This document shows, piece after piece, positions 39,782 through 48,330 of a stretch of DNA of 64,000 nucleotides. The stretch is from NCBI RefSeq assembly GCF_013409345.1, contig NZ_JACCBB010000001.1:1736001-1800000 (forward strand), given 5' to 3'. The notes beneath the pieces are model-generated. The model saw only the letters and a list, made by a program, of their open reading frames with translations, did not search any database and was not told the DNA's origin. The stretch comes from Kineococcus aurantiacus (lineage in GTDB: Bacteria; Actinomycetota; Actinomycetes; Actinomycetales; Kineococcaceae). The position numbers and the translations under genes were made by a program. The number at the start of each line of letters is the position of its first letter. Position 1 is the stretch's first letter.

Positions 39782-40690
39782 GTGCGCGACGTCGAACTCG
39801 TCCTGGTCAGCTACCGCAGCGCCCACCAGATCTCCGGGCTGCTCGACGGGTTGCCCGCCGACCTGCCCGTGGTCGTCGTGGACAACGCCCGGAACTCCGA
39901 CGGGGTCAAGGAGGTCGTCGAGGCGCGACCGCACGGCCGCTACGTCGACTCCGGCGGCGGCAAGGGTTTCGCCAAGGCCGCCAACCTCGGCGCCCGCACC
40001 TCCACCCACGAGTTCGTCGTGTTCGGCAACCCCGACTCCCGCCCCACCGCGCAGGTCCTGGAGGCCCTCGTCGAGGACGTCGCCACCGACGCCCGGTGCG
40101 CGGCCAGCGCCGCCACGATGGTCGGCGTCGACGGGCACGTCGAACTCGGCGTCGGGGGCTGGGAACCGACCGTCGCCCGCGCCCTGGTGCACTCCAGCGG
40201 GCTGCACAAGCTGCTGCCGAAGGCCGGGCTGTACGCCCGCCCGCGCCCCCACGAGGACATCACCGTCGACTGGACCACGGGTGCCTGCATGGCGGTGCGG
40301 CGCAGCACCTTCCTGGAGCTCGGCGGTTTCGACGAGGACTTCTACGTCTACAACGAGGACATGGCCTTCGGCCGCGCCGCCCGCGACCGCGGGCTGCACG
40401 AGAAGCTGCGCACCGACCTCCTCGTCCCGCACTCCGCGGGCGGCTCGGGCGCCCCGTCGCTGGAGATGCTGCAGCTGCGCGGGGCCGCCATGTCGCGGTA
40501 CCTGTCGCGGTACCACTCCCCCGCGACGCACAAGCTCCTGACGCTCGCCCTGGCCAGCGGTTACGCCGTGCGGACCGCCCAGCGCCGGGTGCTCAAGCAG
40601 CACGACCTCGCCGAGCAGCACTGGGCCTACGTGCGCGGGGTGCTCACCGGGACCGCCACGGTCGCCGGGCGGGTCGTCATGTCCCGCTGA
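39782..40690 (+). CDS. Glycosyltransferase family 2 (rhamnosyltransferase-like)
   Basis: A 302-residue GT-A enzyme: LVLVSYRSAHQISGLL, VVVVDNARNSDGV, VVFGNPDSRPTAQVLEAL with the acidic metal motif region, and WTTGACMAVRRSTFLELGGFDEDFYVYNEDMAFG in which D and E near FDEDF/NED fit the catalytic region of WbbL-like rhamnosyltransferases. Donor uncertain (dTDP- or CDP-sugar). The GTG start at 39782 is six bases after TAACCT. Followed by a strong bidirectional hairpin. Confidence 0.87.
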   Translation: MRDVELVLVSYRSAHQISGLLDGLPADLPVVVVDNARNSDGVKEVVEARPHGRYVDSGGGKGFAKAANLGARTSTHEFVVFGNPDSRPTAQVLEALVEDVATDARCAASAATMVGVDGHVELGVGGWEPTVARALVHSSGLHKLLPKAGLYARPRPHEDITVDWTTGACMAVRRSTFLELGGFDEDFYVYNEDMAFGRAARDRGLHEKLRTDLLVPHSAGGSGAPSLEMLQLRGAAMSRYLSRYHSPATHKLLTLALASGYAVRTAQRRVLKQHDLAEQHWAYVRGVLTGTATVAGRVVMSR

Positions 40691-40733
40691 ACGGCCCGCG
40701 CCCGCGCGCCCGGAGGGGCGGCGGGCGGGACCG

Positions 40734-40776
40734 GCACGACGAAAGGCCCCGGGTTTCCCGGGGCCTTTCGTCGTGC
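40734..40776. terminator. Bidirectional terminator between the two GT2 genes
   Basis: GCACGACGAAAGGCCCCGGG and its exact complement flank TTT; it separates convergent genes ending at 40690 and 40782. The right arm abuts the stop of the minus-strand gene. Confidence 0.85.
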
Positions 40777-40781
40777 GGTCC

Positions 40782-41894
40782 TCAGCGGGCGGGTTTCTCC
40801 CAGCGCAGCACGCGGTCGCCGCGCAGGTAGCGCCGCATGCCGCCGAACGCCACGATCTGCAGGTACAGCACCTGGGCCACGACGCGACCGGGCAGCGGGA
40901 CGCGGACGCCCTTCTCCTGGGCGACCAGGGCCGCGGCGCCGACCGCGTGGCCGGCGAGGAACACCCGGGCGGTGCGGCTGCGCCGCGCGGAGGCGGCCGC
41001 GACGCCCAGCAGGGCCAGGTGCGAGACGGGGCCGACGGTGGAGCGCCACAGCTTGTGGCCCCACAGCTCGGCGCTGACGAGCCCGCGACGGGGGTCCAGC
41101 AGCCGGCGCTTGCGCCACATGACGTGCAGCCCGCCGCCGAGCACGCGGGTCTTGCGCTCCCAGGACAGGTTGAACGCCCCGATGGAGGGTTCGGTCATGA
41201 GGGCGCGCGGCTCGTAGCCGACGGCCCAGCCGCGCTCCATCTGGTCCAGGGCGATCCAGAAGTCGTCGTTGGAGATGTCGGCCGGGATCGGCTCCCACGC
41301 CTCGCGGCGGACGGCGCACAGGCCGCCGTCGAGGCCCAGGGTGGTGCCCAGCCGGGCCTCGTTGCGCTTGATCCAGGACTCGAAGCGCCAGTAGGCCAGC
41401 TCGCCGCCGGTGCCCTCGAGCTTCTCGCCCGCGACGGCACCGGTGCCGTCGACCACGAGGCGGGAGACGAGGTAGGCCAGCGCGTCGTACTCCAGCTCGG
41501 AGTTGGCGTCGGAGATGACGATGAGGTCGTGGGAGGCGGCCGCGACGCCCTTGTTGAGCGCCTGGGACTTGCCGTGGCGCTCCTCCAGGAGCAGCACCCG
41601 GGCCCCGGCCGCACGGGCGACGTCCGCGGTCTGCGGGTCCCCGTCGGCCACGACGAGGACCTCCAGCTCGCCCTGGTAGCCGTTCTTGCGGACGTTGTCG
41701 ATCTTGGCGGCGATGACGCCGGTCTCCAGGTAGGCCGGGACGAGCACCGTCACGGCCGGCCACTGGGCGGGCGCGGGGACGGGCTCGTCGGTGCGGCGCC
41801 GGGCCGCGGCGGCCACCGCGAGCGGGTAGACGACGTGCCCGACGGCAGCCGAGACCCCCAGCGCGACCGCCAGGACGGACGTCTTGCTCGCCAT
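40782..41894 (-). CDS. Membrane-associated processive-type glycosyltransferase, GT2
   Basis: A 370-residue protein with an N-terminal hydrophobic segment (VLAVALGVSAAVGHVVYPLA). The GT-A core has PAVTVLVPAYLETGVIAAKI, EVLVVADGDPQ, DLIVISDANSEL (metal-binding D-x-N/D), WEPIPADISNDDFWIALDQM with DD, and a SWERKTRV segment in the position of the QxxRW motif. It resembles poly-GlcNAc/hyaluronan-like GT2 synthases but is shorter and has few helices. Start: ATG at 41894 with GGGGGG upstream. The upstream 294 bases (41895-42188) hold only a hairpin and no gene. Confidence 0.85.
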   Translation of the reverse strand: MASKTSVLAVALGVSAAVGHVVYPLAVAAAARRRTDEPVPAPAQWPAVTVLVPAYLETGVIAAKIDNVRKNGYQGELEVLVVADGDPQTADVARAAGARVLLLEERHGKSQALNKGVAAASHDLIVISDANSELEYDALAYLVSRLVVDGTGAVAGEKLEGTGGELAYWRFESWIKRNEARLGTTLGLDGGLCAVRREAWEPIPADISNDDFWIALDQMERGWAVGYEPRALMTEPSIGAFNLSWERKTRVLGGGLHVMWRKRRLLDPRRGLVSAELWGHKLWRSTVGPVSHLALLGVAAASARRSRTARVFLAGHAVGAAALVAQEKGVRVPLPGRVVAQVLYLQIVAFGGMRRYLRGDRVLRWEKPAR

Positions 41895-42121
41895 GCGTTT
41901 CCCCCCAAGCATCGACGGACGGTGACCGTCCGGCTCGTTCCCCGACCGCCCTCGCCCCCGTCGGGGCCCCCCGGCCCCGCACTGCGGTCTCCGCAAGGGT
42001 AGCGGCGCAGGGAGTCCCGGGGAAGCGCTCGACACCCCCGGATGGCGCAGCGGGTCGGGGGGATGCCCCACTTGGTCACTCAGAGTGATACGACCGGCAC
42101 CACGAGTCGCGCCGGAACGCG

Positions 42122-42156
42122 GAACGGGCCAGGACCGTGGAGGTCCTGACCCGTTC
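42122..42156 (-). terminator. Terminator hairpin after the malectin-GH26 gene
   Basis: GAACGGGCCAGGACC and GGTCCTGACCCGTTC form a 15-base stem with one G-T pair and a 5-base loop, 33 bases beyond the stop at 42189. Confidence 0.65.
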
Positions 42157-42188
42157 AGCGGTTCAGCTCAGCCGGCGCGGCGCACCGC

Positions 42189-43733
42189 TCAGAAGAGCTC
42201 GCGGTACTTCGCGGCCGACTTCGGCATGCGGGTGTCGCCCGTGAGGATCCAGCGCTTGTTGTCGCGGTCGACGTTGAACTGCACCTCGTACAGGAGCTTG
42301 CCGGCGCCGGTGCCGCCGTTGGCCTCGAAGAAGTCGTGCATGCCCTGGATGAAGGCCGGGGAGTCACCGTTGTCGGCGTTGCCGGACCACTCCGAGATGG
42401 ACAGCGGCAGACCCACGCTCTTGGCGAAGGCGAGGTGCTGGGCCAGGCCCTTGGGGGCGCCGAAGCCGTCCTTCTCCTGGATGGCCGAGGCGAAGGTCGC
42501 CGCGTCACCCGCGTACGGGTACTGGTTGTAGTAGTCGACACCCATGACGTCGACGTACTGCGCACCCGGGAAGGTCTGACGCCAGTCCATGCCCGTCCCG
42601 ACCGACTCGCGGTTGAGGTTGAAGACCAGCTTCGCGCCCGGGAAGATCTCCTTCTGCAGCGCGCGGTAGCGCTTCCAGGAGGTGATGAAGTCCTGGTAGT
42701 TGTTCTTGTTGACCGACCAGGCGTACCAGTTGCCGTTCATCTCGTGCGCGAACCGGATGTACGCGGTGCCGGGACGGTTGCCCCACTTGTTCTTCAGCGT
42801 GGTCAGCGAGGCGCGCCAGCGGGCGTCGTAGGAACCCCGCGCGGCGTTGGCCCAGGTCTCACCGGAACCGATGCCGCCGACGGCGATGTCCAGGTCCTTG
42901 TCCCAGGAACCGAACTCGGCGCCCCGGTCGAGCTGCCAGAAGTTCGCGGCCGCGGTGTTGTTGTCGGCCCACGTGGCGGAGACCTCGACGGCCGAACCGC
43001 GCCAGGAGGCGAACGTGCCGGAGGCGACACCGACACCGGAGGCGCCGGAGTGCCAGTCACCGGAGGTCACCGGGGTGCTGGGCGTGGTGGGCGCCGGGGT
43101 GGTCGGCGCCGGGGTGGTCGGCGTGGGGGTCGGCTGCGTGGGACGCGGGCTCGGCGTCACGACGGGCGTCGAACCGGTGCCGCTGGTCGTGCCGGCCGAC
43201 TTCACCAGGATGCCGTCGACCTTCGCGTTGTTCTTCGTGGCCGAGAAACCCAGGTCGATCGAACCGTCGGCCACCTTCACCTGGAACGTCTTGTCCAGGC
43301 GGGCGTTCTTGCCGACCGCGGCGAAGATGTCCAGGTTCTCGACGACCTTCTGGCCCTCGGCGGTGACCGAGAACACGCGGGTGTTCGCCGTGGTGAAGTA
43401 GGTCTCGGCGAACTTCAGCGTGACGTCGTAGGTGCCGTTGGGGACCTGCGCGGCCCACTTCGACATGCCCCAGTGCTCGTTCTGGTAGAGCCCGGAGGAC
43501 GTGGTGCCGGCGATGCTCGCGGTGGTGACGTTCGAGACCTGGTACCCGCCGACGAAACCGGCGTCCTTCTTCCAGACGTTGCCGGCCGCGTCGGTGTAGT
43601 CGACCTTGCCGGTGCCCTGGCGGATCGTGACGCCGGTGTCGGCGGAGGCGGCCGAGGCACCGGCCGTGGTGAAACCGCCGGCGACGGTGGCGACGGCAGC
43701 GGCGGACAGGAGGAACTTCGAAACCTTGGACAT
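42189..43733 (-). CDS. Secreted glycoside hydrolase: malectin-like domain plus GH26-type catalytic domain
   Basis: A 514-residue exported protein. Signal peptide 1-32 (MSKVSKFLLSAAAVATVAGG...ASAASA). About 34-180 is a malectin/CBM57-like carbohydrate-binding beta-sandwich (VDYTDAAGNVWKKDAG, KFAETYFTTANTRVFSVT, GFSATKNNAKVDGILV). A Pro/Thr linker lies about 182-218. The catalytic domain about 225-514 has RFAHEMNGNWYAW (acid/base Glu about 331) and LPLSISEWSGN (nucleophile Glu about 446), the GH26 arrangement. It should cleave a beta-mannan or related secreted polysaccharide, possibly the one made by this region. Start: ATG at 43733. Confidence 0.9.
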   Translation of the reverse strand: MSKVSKFLLSAAAVATVAGGFTTAGASAASADTGVTIRQGTGKVDYTDAAGNVWKKDAGFVGGYQVSNVTTASIAGTTSSGLYQNEHWGMSKWAAQVPNGTYDVTLKFAETYFTTANTRVFSVTAEGQKVVENLDIFAAVGKNARLDKTFQVKVADGSIDLGFSATKNNAKVDGILVKSAGTTSGTGSTPVVTPSPRPTQPTPTPTTPAPTTPAPTTPSTPVTSGDWHSGASGVGVASGTFASWRGSAVEVSATWADNNTAAANFWQLDRGAEFGSWDKDLDIAVGGIGSGETWANAARGSYDARWRASLTTLKNKWGNRPGTAYIRFAHEMNGNWYAWSVNKNNYQDFITSWKRYRALQKEIFPGAKLVFNLNRESVGTGMDWRQTFPGAQYVDVMGVDYYNQYPYAGDAATFASAIQEKDGFGAPKGLAQHLAFAKSVGLPLSISEWSGNADNGDSPAFIQGMHDFFEANGGTGAGKLLYEVQFNVDRDNKRWILTGDTRMPKSAAKYRELF

Positions 43734-43948
43734 GGGGGTGGATCAACCTCGCTGTGGTCAGGGTCCCAGCCGCAGGAGGGGGGCGGCGGAACCGGTAAGG
43801 CCCGTTCGGGGTGACAAAGGAGTCATCGGGCCGGGGCCGCGAGGCCTTGAGGAAAAAGTTCTGACGGACCTGTAACGCGCAGGCTCCCGCCAGCGATAGG
43901 GGATGCCCACGCGTGATCACGACACCCGAACGGGTGAGGGCTCCTCGC

Positions 43949-43954
43949 TACGAT
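43949..43954 (+). promoter_or_regulatory. -10 element of a probable leaderless transcript
   Basis: TACGAT lies 6 bases before the GTG at 43961. The 227 bases between the divergent genes contain no other clear feature. Confidence 0.55.
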
Positions 43955-43960
43955 CGGGGG

Positions 43961-44791
43961 GTGCTCATCCACGTCGTCTACCGCTCCCACGGCGGTGAGA
44001 ACAGCAAGGCTCGGCCGAACTGGTACTCCAAGCTCGTGGGCCTGCAGTCCTTCTGCCGCGCGGTCCAGACGCTGACCGCGCAGCGCCCCGCGGCCGGCCC
44101 GGAGGTGGTCTTCCTCAACGACGGGCCCCTCCCCGCCGACCGCGCCGCGCTCATGGCCGCCTGGGGCGACCCCGTGACCATCACGGCCGGGTCCAACCGC
44201 CGCAGCTACCTCACCGGGCTGTCGCTGGCCCGCCGTCGCGGCTGGGCCGACGACGACCTCGTGCTGCTGGCCGAGGACGACTACCTGTGGCGCCCCGAGG
44301 CCCTCGTCAGCCTCCTCGACGCCGCGAGCGACCCGCGCTCGGCCCGCGCGGACTACTTCGCCCCCTACGGCGAGCCCGTCCCCGACGACGGGCGGCCGGC
44401 GCGCTGGGCGCCCCTGGAGTCCACGACCAGCACCTTCGCCGTGCGCGTGCGCGCCCTGCGCCAGGACGAGCGCCTGCTGCAGCTGTGCGCCTACTCCGGC
44501 GGGGACTTCGACTACGCCAGCTGCCTGACGCTGCAGGGCCGGCGCCGCTTCGGCCTGCGGGAGCTGTTCGACCACCACGCCGAGGACGGCGGCTCCTCAC
44601 CGCTGCGGGCGCTCGCGCGCGGCGTCTACCTGACCGGCATGCGCACGGCCGTGGACCTGCGCTCCCTGCGCCGGCCCTCGCGCCGGCGCGTGCTCCTGGG
44701 CGCGCAGCCCGCGCTGGCCACGCACATGGAGGAGGGCTGGATCTCCCCCGGCCCCTGGGAGCAGGTCGCCCGCGACGCCCACGACCTCTGA
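43961..44791 (+). CDS. Glycosyltransferase-like protein of unknown specificity
   Basis: A 276-residue protein without membrane segment. It has the look of a GT-A enzyme: N-terminal IHVVYRSHGGENSKARPNWY, VVFLNDGPLPADRAAL, then LVLLAEDDYLWRPEAL with an acidic EDDY in the place of a DxD motif, and LCAYSGGDFDYASCLTLQGR. Family not recognised with certainty. The GTG start at 43961 follows TACGAT by 6 bases. It lies within the polysaccharide region between the GH26 gene and the co-polymerase gene. Confidence 0.75.
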   Translation: MLIHVVYRSHGGENSKARPNWYSKLVGLQSFCRAVQTLTAQRPAAGPEVVFLNDGPLPADRAALMAAWGDPVTITAGSNRRSYLTGLSLARRRGWADDDLVLLAEDDYLWRPEALVSLLDAASDPRSARADYFAPYGEPVPDDGRPARWAPLESTTSTFAVRVRALRQDERLLQLCAYSGGDFDYASCLTLQGRRRFGLRELFDHHAEDGGSSPLRALARGVYLTGMRTAVDLRSLRRPSRRRVLLGAQPALATHMEEGWISPGPWEQVARDAHDL

Positions 44792-44804
44792 GCGCGACCG
44801 GGCC

Positions 44805-44860
44805 CGCACGCGCGAAGAGGGGCACCCCCACCGGTGGGGGTGCCCCTCTTCGCGCGTGCG
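44805..44860. terminator. Perfect 28-base-pair palindrome, bidirectional terminator
   Basis: A 56-base perfect palindrome starting CGCACGCGCGAAGAGGGGCA, with no unpaired loop. It lies between convergent genes ending at 44791 and 44877. Confidence 0.85.
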
Positions 44861-44876
44861 GTGCTGCGGGACCGGG

Positions 44877-46373
44877 TCAGCCGCGGCGGCCCGCGACCTC
44901 CGGGGAGACCTGCTGGCTGCCGCCGGCCGGGCGCGGCCGCTGCTCCAGGCGGTGGTTCTCCCCGCCGCCCGAGCTCGACGTGTCACCCACGACGACCTGC
45001 GCCACGACGTCCGGCGCCGCGATCGACAGCTGGGCCAGCGTCTTGCTGACGACCTCGGCGCGCGGGTCGGCCTCCACCTGGACCAGGACGGCGTCGACCT
45101 CACCGGCCACCGCGAACGCCACCGGGCTGGAGACGACCGAGCCACCCACGAAGATCACCAGGTAGCCGGCCTCGACGAGGTGGCGGACACCGGACCCCAC
45201 GGCGTGCGGCTGCAGCGAGCGGGCGTCCAGCGGCAGGATGCCGACGACGGCCCCGCCGCCGACGACCCACGGGCGGATCTCCTCGCTCCAGCGGCCCTGC
45301 GGGACGTTGGCGCTCGCCTCGGCGACCGGCGCGCCGAAGACGGCCAGCCGGCTGCCGGACTCGTCGGCGTCGACCATGACGACGCGACGGCCCGAGCGGG
45401 CGGCCGACGCGGCCAGCCCCAGGGCCAGCGCCCCGGCGTTGCCCGAGGCCGCCGTGACCAGCACGCTGCTGACCTCCAGGCGCGGGGTGCGCAGGTGGCC
45501 CAGGTGCTGCAGACCGACGAGCACGACCCCCGTGGAGCGGCTCGGCTCGCTCAGCGGGTCGCTCAGCGCGCGGAAGGAGGGCAGGTTGCCCCAGCGCGCC
45601 AGCTCCGCGATGCCCCCCAGCGGCGGAGCGGTGACGCGCTGCTTGAGGTGGGCCGCCCACGCCACCGCACCGGCGGCGGCGAGCAGGCCGACGATCCCGG
45701 CGACGAGAGCGATCTGCCACGGGTACGGCGCGGCCGCGCCGTTCGGCACCGTCGCGGCGTCGACGCTCGCCACGCCCGAGCCGTACGTCGTCGCGGCGAG
45801 GTTGATCTGCTGCACCGTCGTGGTGTCGCTGCTCTCGACGTTCGCCAGCGCCGCGTCGCGGGCCGTCGTGACGTTCTGCGCGGACAGCGCCTGGTAGGCG
45901 TACGCGACGGCGTCGGCGGTGTCCGCGGCGTCCTGCGCGCTGGAGGCCGAGCTCGTCACGGTGATCTGGTTGGTGTCGGTCTGGGCCGTCACCGTCAGGC
46001 CGTCGCGGAACGTGTCGACGTCCTCGGCCGGCACCTGCACCGTCGCGGCGCCGGTCCCCGTCGGCACCGGCGCGGTGGCGGCCTGCAGGACCGCGCTGGA
46101 CTTCACCACGGCGGCCTGCAGCGCCGCCCACTGCGTGGGGTCGCCGAGCTGGGCGCCGTTGTTGCCCGTCGCCGTCGCGTCGAACGGGCGGTCCTTGGAC
46201 AGCGTGATCGTCGTCGTCGCCGTGTAGACCGGCGGGATGAAGTTCGCCGCCCCCAGGTAGCCGAGCACCGCCATCACGACGGCGACCGCGAGCACCTTCC
46301 AGCGGTGCCGGAAGACGGCCGCCCAGGCCCCCGGGCCGTTCCGTTCCGTCATCCCCGTCGTCGTCGCCGCCAC
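44877..46373 (-). CDS. Wzz/BY-kinase-like polysaccharide co-polymerase, Walker A degenerate
   Basis: A 498-residue inner-membrane protein. First membrane helix WKVLAVAVVMAVLGYLGAA (about 24-42), an extracellular Wzz-like domain, second helix QIALVAGIVGLLAAAGAVAW, then a cytosolic CpsD-like ATPase domain. In that domain the expected P-loop lies at VLVTAASGNAGALALGLA and has no Lys/Ser-Thr, while VVMVDADESG (Walker A') remains. The C-terminus has no tyrosine cluster. It may set chain length without kinase activity. Start: GTG at 46373 with GGAGGGG 7 bases upstream; an ATG at 46352 is possible. Confidence 0.85.
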   Translation of the reverse strand: MAATTTGMTERNGPGAWAAVFRHRWKVLAVAVVMAVLGYLGAANFIPPVYTATTTITLSKDRPFDATATGNNGAQLGDPTQWAALQAAVVKSSAVLQAATAPVPTGTGAATVQVPAEDVDTFRDGLTVTAQTDTNQITVTSSASSAQDAADTADAVAYAYQALSAQNVTTARDAALANVESSDTTTVQQINLAATTYGSGVASVDAATVPNGAAAPYPWQIALVAGIVGLLAAAGAVAWAAHLKQRVTAPPLGGIAELARWGNLPSFRALSDPLSEPSRSTGVVLVGLQHLGHLRTPRLEVSSVLVTAASGNAGALALGLAASAARSGRRVVMVDADESGSRLAVFGAPVAEASANVPQGRWSEEIRPWVVGGGAVVGILPLDARSLQPHAVGSGVRHLVEAGYLVIFVGGSVVSSPVAFAVAGEVDAVLVQVEADPRAEVVSKTLAQLSIAAPDVVAQVVVGDTSSSGGGENHRLEQRPRPAGGSQQVSPEVAGRRG

Positions 46374-46682
46374 TCGAGCCCCTCCTGGTTCCTCGGATGT
46401 CCCCCACCCGGCTGACCGCCCGCGGGCGGTCCGTGTCGCGGTCACTATCCCACCCGTCCGCCGGTCCGCGGTCTCCCGGGAGAGCCTCGGAGCGCGGTGT
46501 GACCCGTCCGGAGCAGCCTTCCGCCACTCCGACCGGGTGAAGCGGCGACCCCGAGCGCACGGATGCGGGATCCACAGCTGATCGGACCCCCCGGCCGGCG
46601 CGCCGCCACCTACGATGACACGCACGGCGCCGTCCTCGACCGCCGTTCACAGATCTCCTACCTCCGACCCCGGGAGCGGCGC

Positions 46683-48089
46683 GTGACGACGACCTCCGAC
46701 CTGACGACGCCGGGCGGGACGGCCCGCGGTCGGTGGGGCCGGTCCGGCGCCAGCACCGTCGCCGACCGCCGCGCCCTCACCGTGCTGACGGTCGTCATCG
46801 TCTCGATCACCCTGCTGCAGCGCGTCGGGATCCCCCTCGGGGGCACCCAGCTGTCGGTCAGCGTCCCCGTCGCGCTCGGCGGGATCGCCTACCTGCTCTA
46901 CCACGGCGACGCCGTGGAGAACGCGCGCGCGACGCGGGTCTTCGTCGTCGCGATGGCCGTCGCCTTCCTCGTCGCCGGCCTCGTCATGGTGGGCGACGGT
47001 TCGGGGGCGCTGACGTCGCTGGTCTACCTGCCGCTGATCTGGGTCGTGTTCTGCTTCCGGCTCCACCCGGCCCGCCACCACCTCTACGAGCGGGTCGTCG
47101 ACCGCTTCGAGACCGTCATGGCCGTCCTGGGCGGTGTCGGTGTCCTGCAGACCGTCGCGCAGGCCGTCGGGGCGTGGACGTACGTCGACGTCGTCAAGCA
47201 GGTCGTGCCCAACGCGTTCCTGTTCCTCGGGTACAACACGTCCTACCCGATCCAGTACGGGTCCTCGATCGTCAAGGCCAACGCGTTCGTGTTCGTCGAG
47301 CCCTCGGTGTACGCGCAGTTCCTCGCGCTGGCGATCCTGTCCTCGATGGTCCGCCGCGTCGGCACGTTCCGCGCGATCGTCATGGCGATCGCCCTGGTGT
47401 GCACCATCTCCGGCACCGGCCTGCTGTTCCTGGCCTTCGGCATCGCCGTGCTGGCCCTGCGCCGCGGCGGCCGCTGGACCGCCCGCATCGTCGCCGCCGT
47501 CGTCGTCATCGGCGGCGGGGCGCTCCTGACGCCGTTCGGGCGGATCATCCTCAGCCGCACCACCGAGACGTCGCAGACGAACTCCTCCGGCAGCCTGCGC
47601 TTCGTCCAGCCGTACGAGCGGATCGCCGAGCAGTGGGGGCAGGACCCGCTGACGCTGCTCATCGGCCGCGGCGCCGGCAGCGCCGACCGGCTCGCCGACC
47701 AGATCTTCGCCGCCACCGGGCTGCCCATCAACTTCTCCGGGCTGGCCAAGCTCCTCATGGAGTACGGGATCCCCGCCACCGTCCTGTTCTGCGCCTTCGT
47801 CGCGTACGCGGTCATCGTCCGCTCGCCCTCGCCGACGCTGTCGCTGGCGTCGGTGTTCGCGAGCGCCTTCCTCACCGGCTCCCTGCTGCAGCCGCAGGTG
47901 CTGTACGTGATGCTGCCGCTGTGCTCGCTGTTCCTGGGGTACCGGTTCGAGCGGGACCGCGACCGGGACCGGCGGACGTACCGGTTGGAGCACCAGCACC
48001 ACCGGGTGGCGACCGCCGCGAGCGCGGGGGGCCCGCTGCCCGTGACGGTCCCGCCGGCCTCGCCGGACGGCGGGTTGCGCCGGGCCTGA
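46683..48089 (+). CDS. Wzy-like polysaccharide polymerase
   Basis: A 468-residue polytopic protein with about 10-12 helices (ALTVLTVVIVSITLLQRVG, FVVAMAVAFLVAGLVMVG, LVYLPLIWVVFCF, AIVMAIALVCTISGTGLLFL, ARIVAAVVVIGGGALLTPF), a large loop with NSSGSLRFVQPYERIAEQW, and a charged C-terminal tail. This fits O-antigen ligase/polymerase proteins that join lipid-linked repeat units. GTG at 46683 has GGGAG 4 bases upstream. The 309-base divergent gap 46374-46682 contains TACGAT at 46611-46616, a possible -10, and no gene. Confidence 0.78.
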   Translation: MTTTSDLTTPGGTARGRWGRSGASTVADRRALTVLTVVIVSITLLQRVGIPLGGTQLSVSVPVALGGIAYLLYHGDAVENARATRVFVVAMAVAFLVAGLVMVGDGSGALTSLVYLPLIWVVFCFRLHPARHHLYERVVDRFETVMAVLGGVGVLQTVAQAVGAWTYVDVVKQVVPNAFLFLGYNTSYPIQYGSSIVKANAFVFVEPSVYAQFLALAILSSMVRRVGTFRAIVMAIALVCTISGTGLLFLAFGIAVLALRRGGRWTARIVAAVVVIGGGALLTPFGRIILSRTTETSQTNSSGSLRFVQPYERIAEQWGQDPLTLLIGRGAGSADRLADQIFAATGLPINFSGLAKLLMEYGIPATVLFCAFVAYAVIVRSPSPTLSLASVFASAFLTGSLLQPQVLYVMLPLCSLFLGYRFERDRDRDRRTYRLEHQHHRVATAASAGGPLPVTVPPASPDGGLRRA

Positions 48090-48110
48090 GGCCCTCGGGG
48101 GCCGGTTGGA

Positions 48111-48144
48111 GGAGGGGGTCCCGCCCGTGGGCGGGGCCCCCTCC
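48111..48144 (+). terminator. Terminator hairpin after the Wzy-like gene
   Basis: GGAGGGGGTCCCGCCC pairs with GGGCGGGGCCCCCTCC (one G-T pair), 21 bases after the stop codon. Confidence 0.7.
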
Positions 48145-48179
48145 GTCGTCCCGGGGCGGCGTCGGGGGTCCGGGGGGTT

Positions 48180-48232
48180 CGGATCGTTGTGACAACGCTC
48201 GCGGTGAACGGCAGCGTTGTCACAACGATCCG
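48180..48232. repeat. 53-base inverted-repeat element, copy 2
   Basis: Same element as at 6393-6445: begins CGGATCGTTGTGACAACGCT and ends with the exact complement AGCGTTGTCACAACGATCCG around a 13-base loop. Both arms pair perfectly over 20 bases. It lies between the convergent Wzy-like and Wzx-like genes, beside terminator hairpins. Confidence 0.85.
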
Positions 48233-48278
48233 AACCCCGGGCTCCCGCGGTGGGGGGACGGGGACGCGGGGGGACGCG

Positions 48279-48311
48279 GACGGCCCGGCCCCCTCGGGGA
48301 GCCGGGCCGTC
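48279..48311 (-). terminator. Terminator hairpin after the Wzx-like gene
   Basis: GACGGCCCGGC pairs with GCCGGGCCGTC around an 11-base loop, 20 bases beyond the stop at 48331. Confidence 0.65.
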
Positions 48312-48330
48312 GTGCCGTCGTGCCGGGCCG

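Noticed and set aside
43070-43190. Short tandem repeats that look like an array
   Set aside because: They encode the Pro/Thr linker of the malectin-GH26 protein; the repetition is in the reading frame and is not a CRISPR or intergenic repeat.
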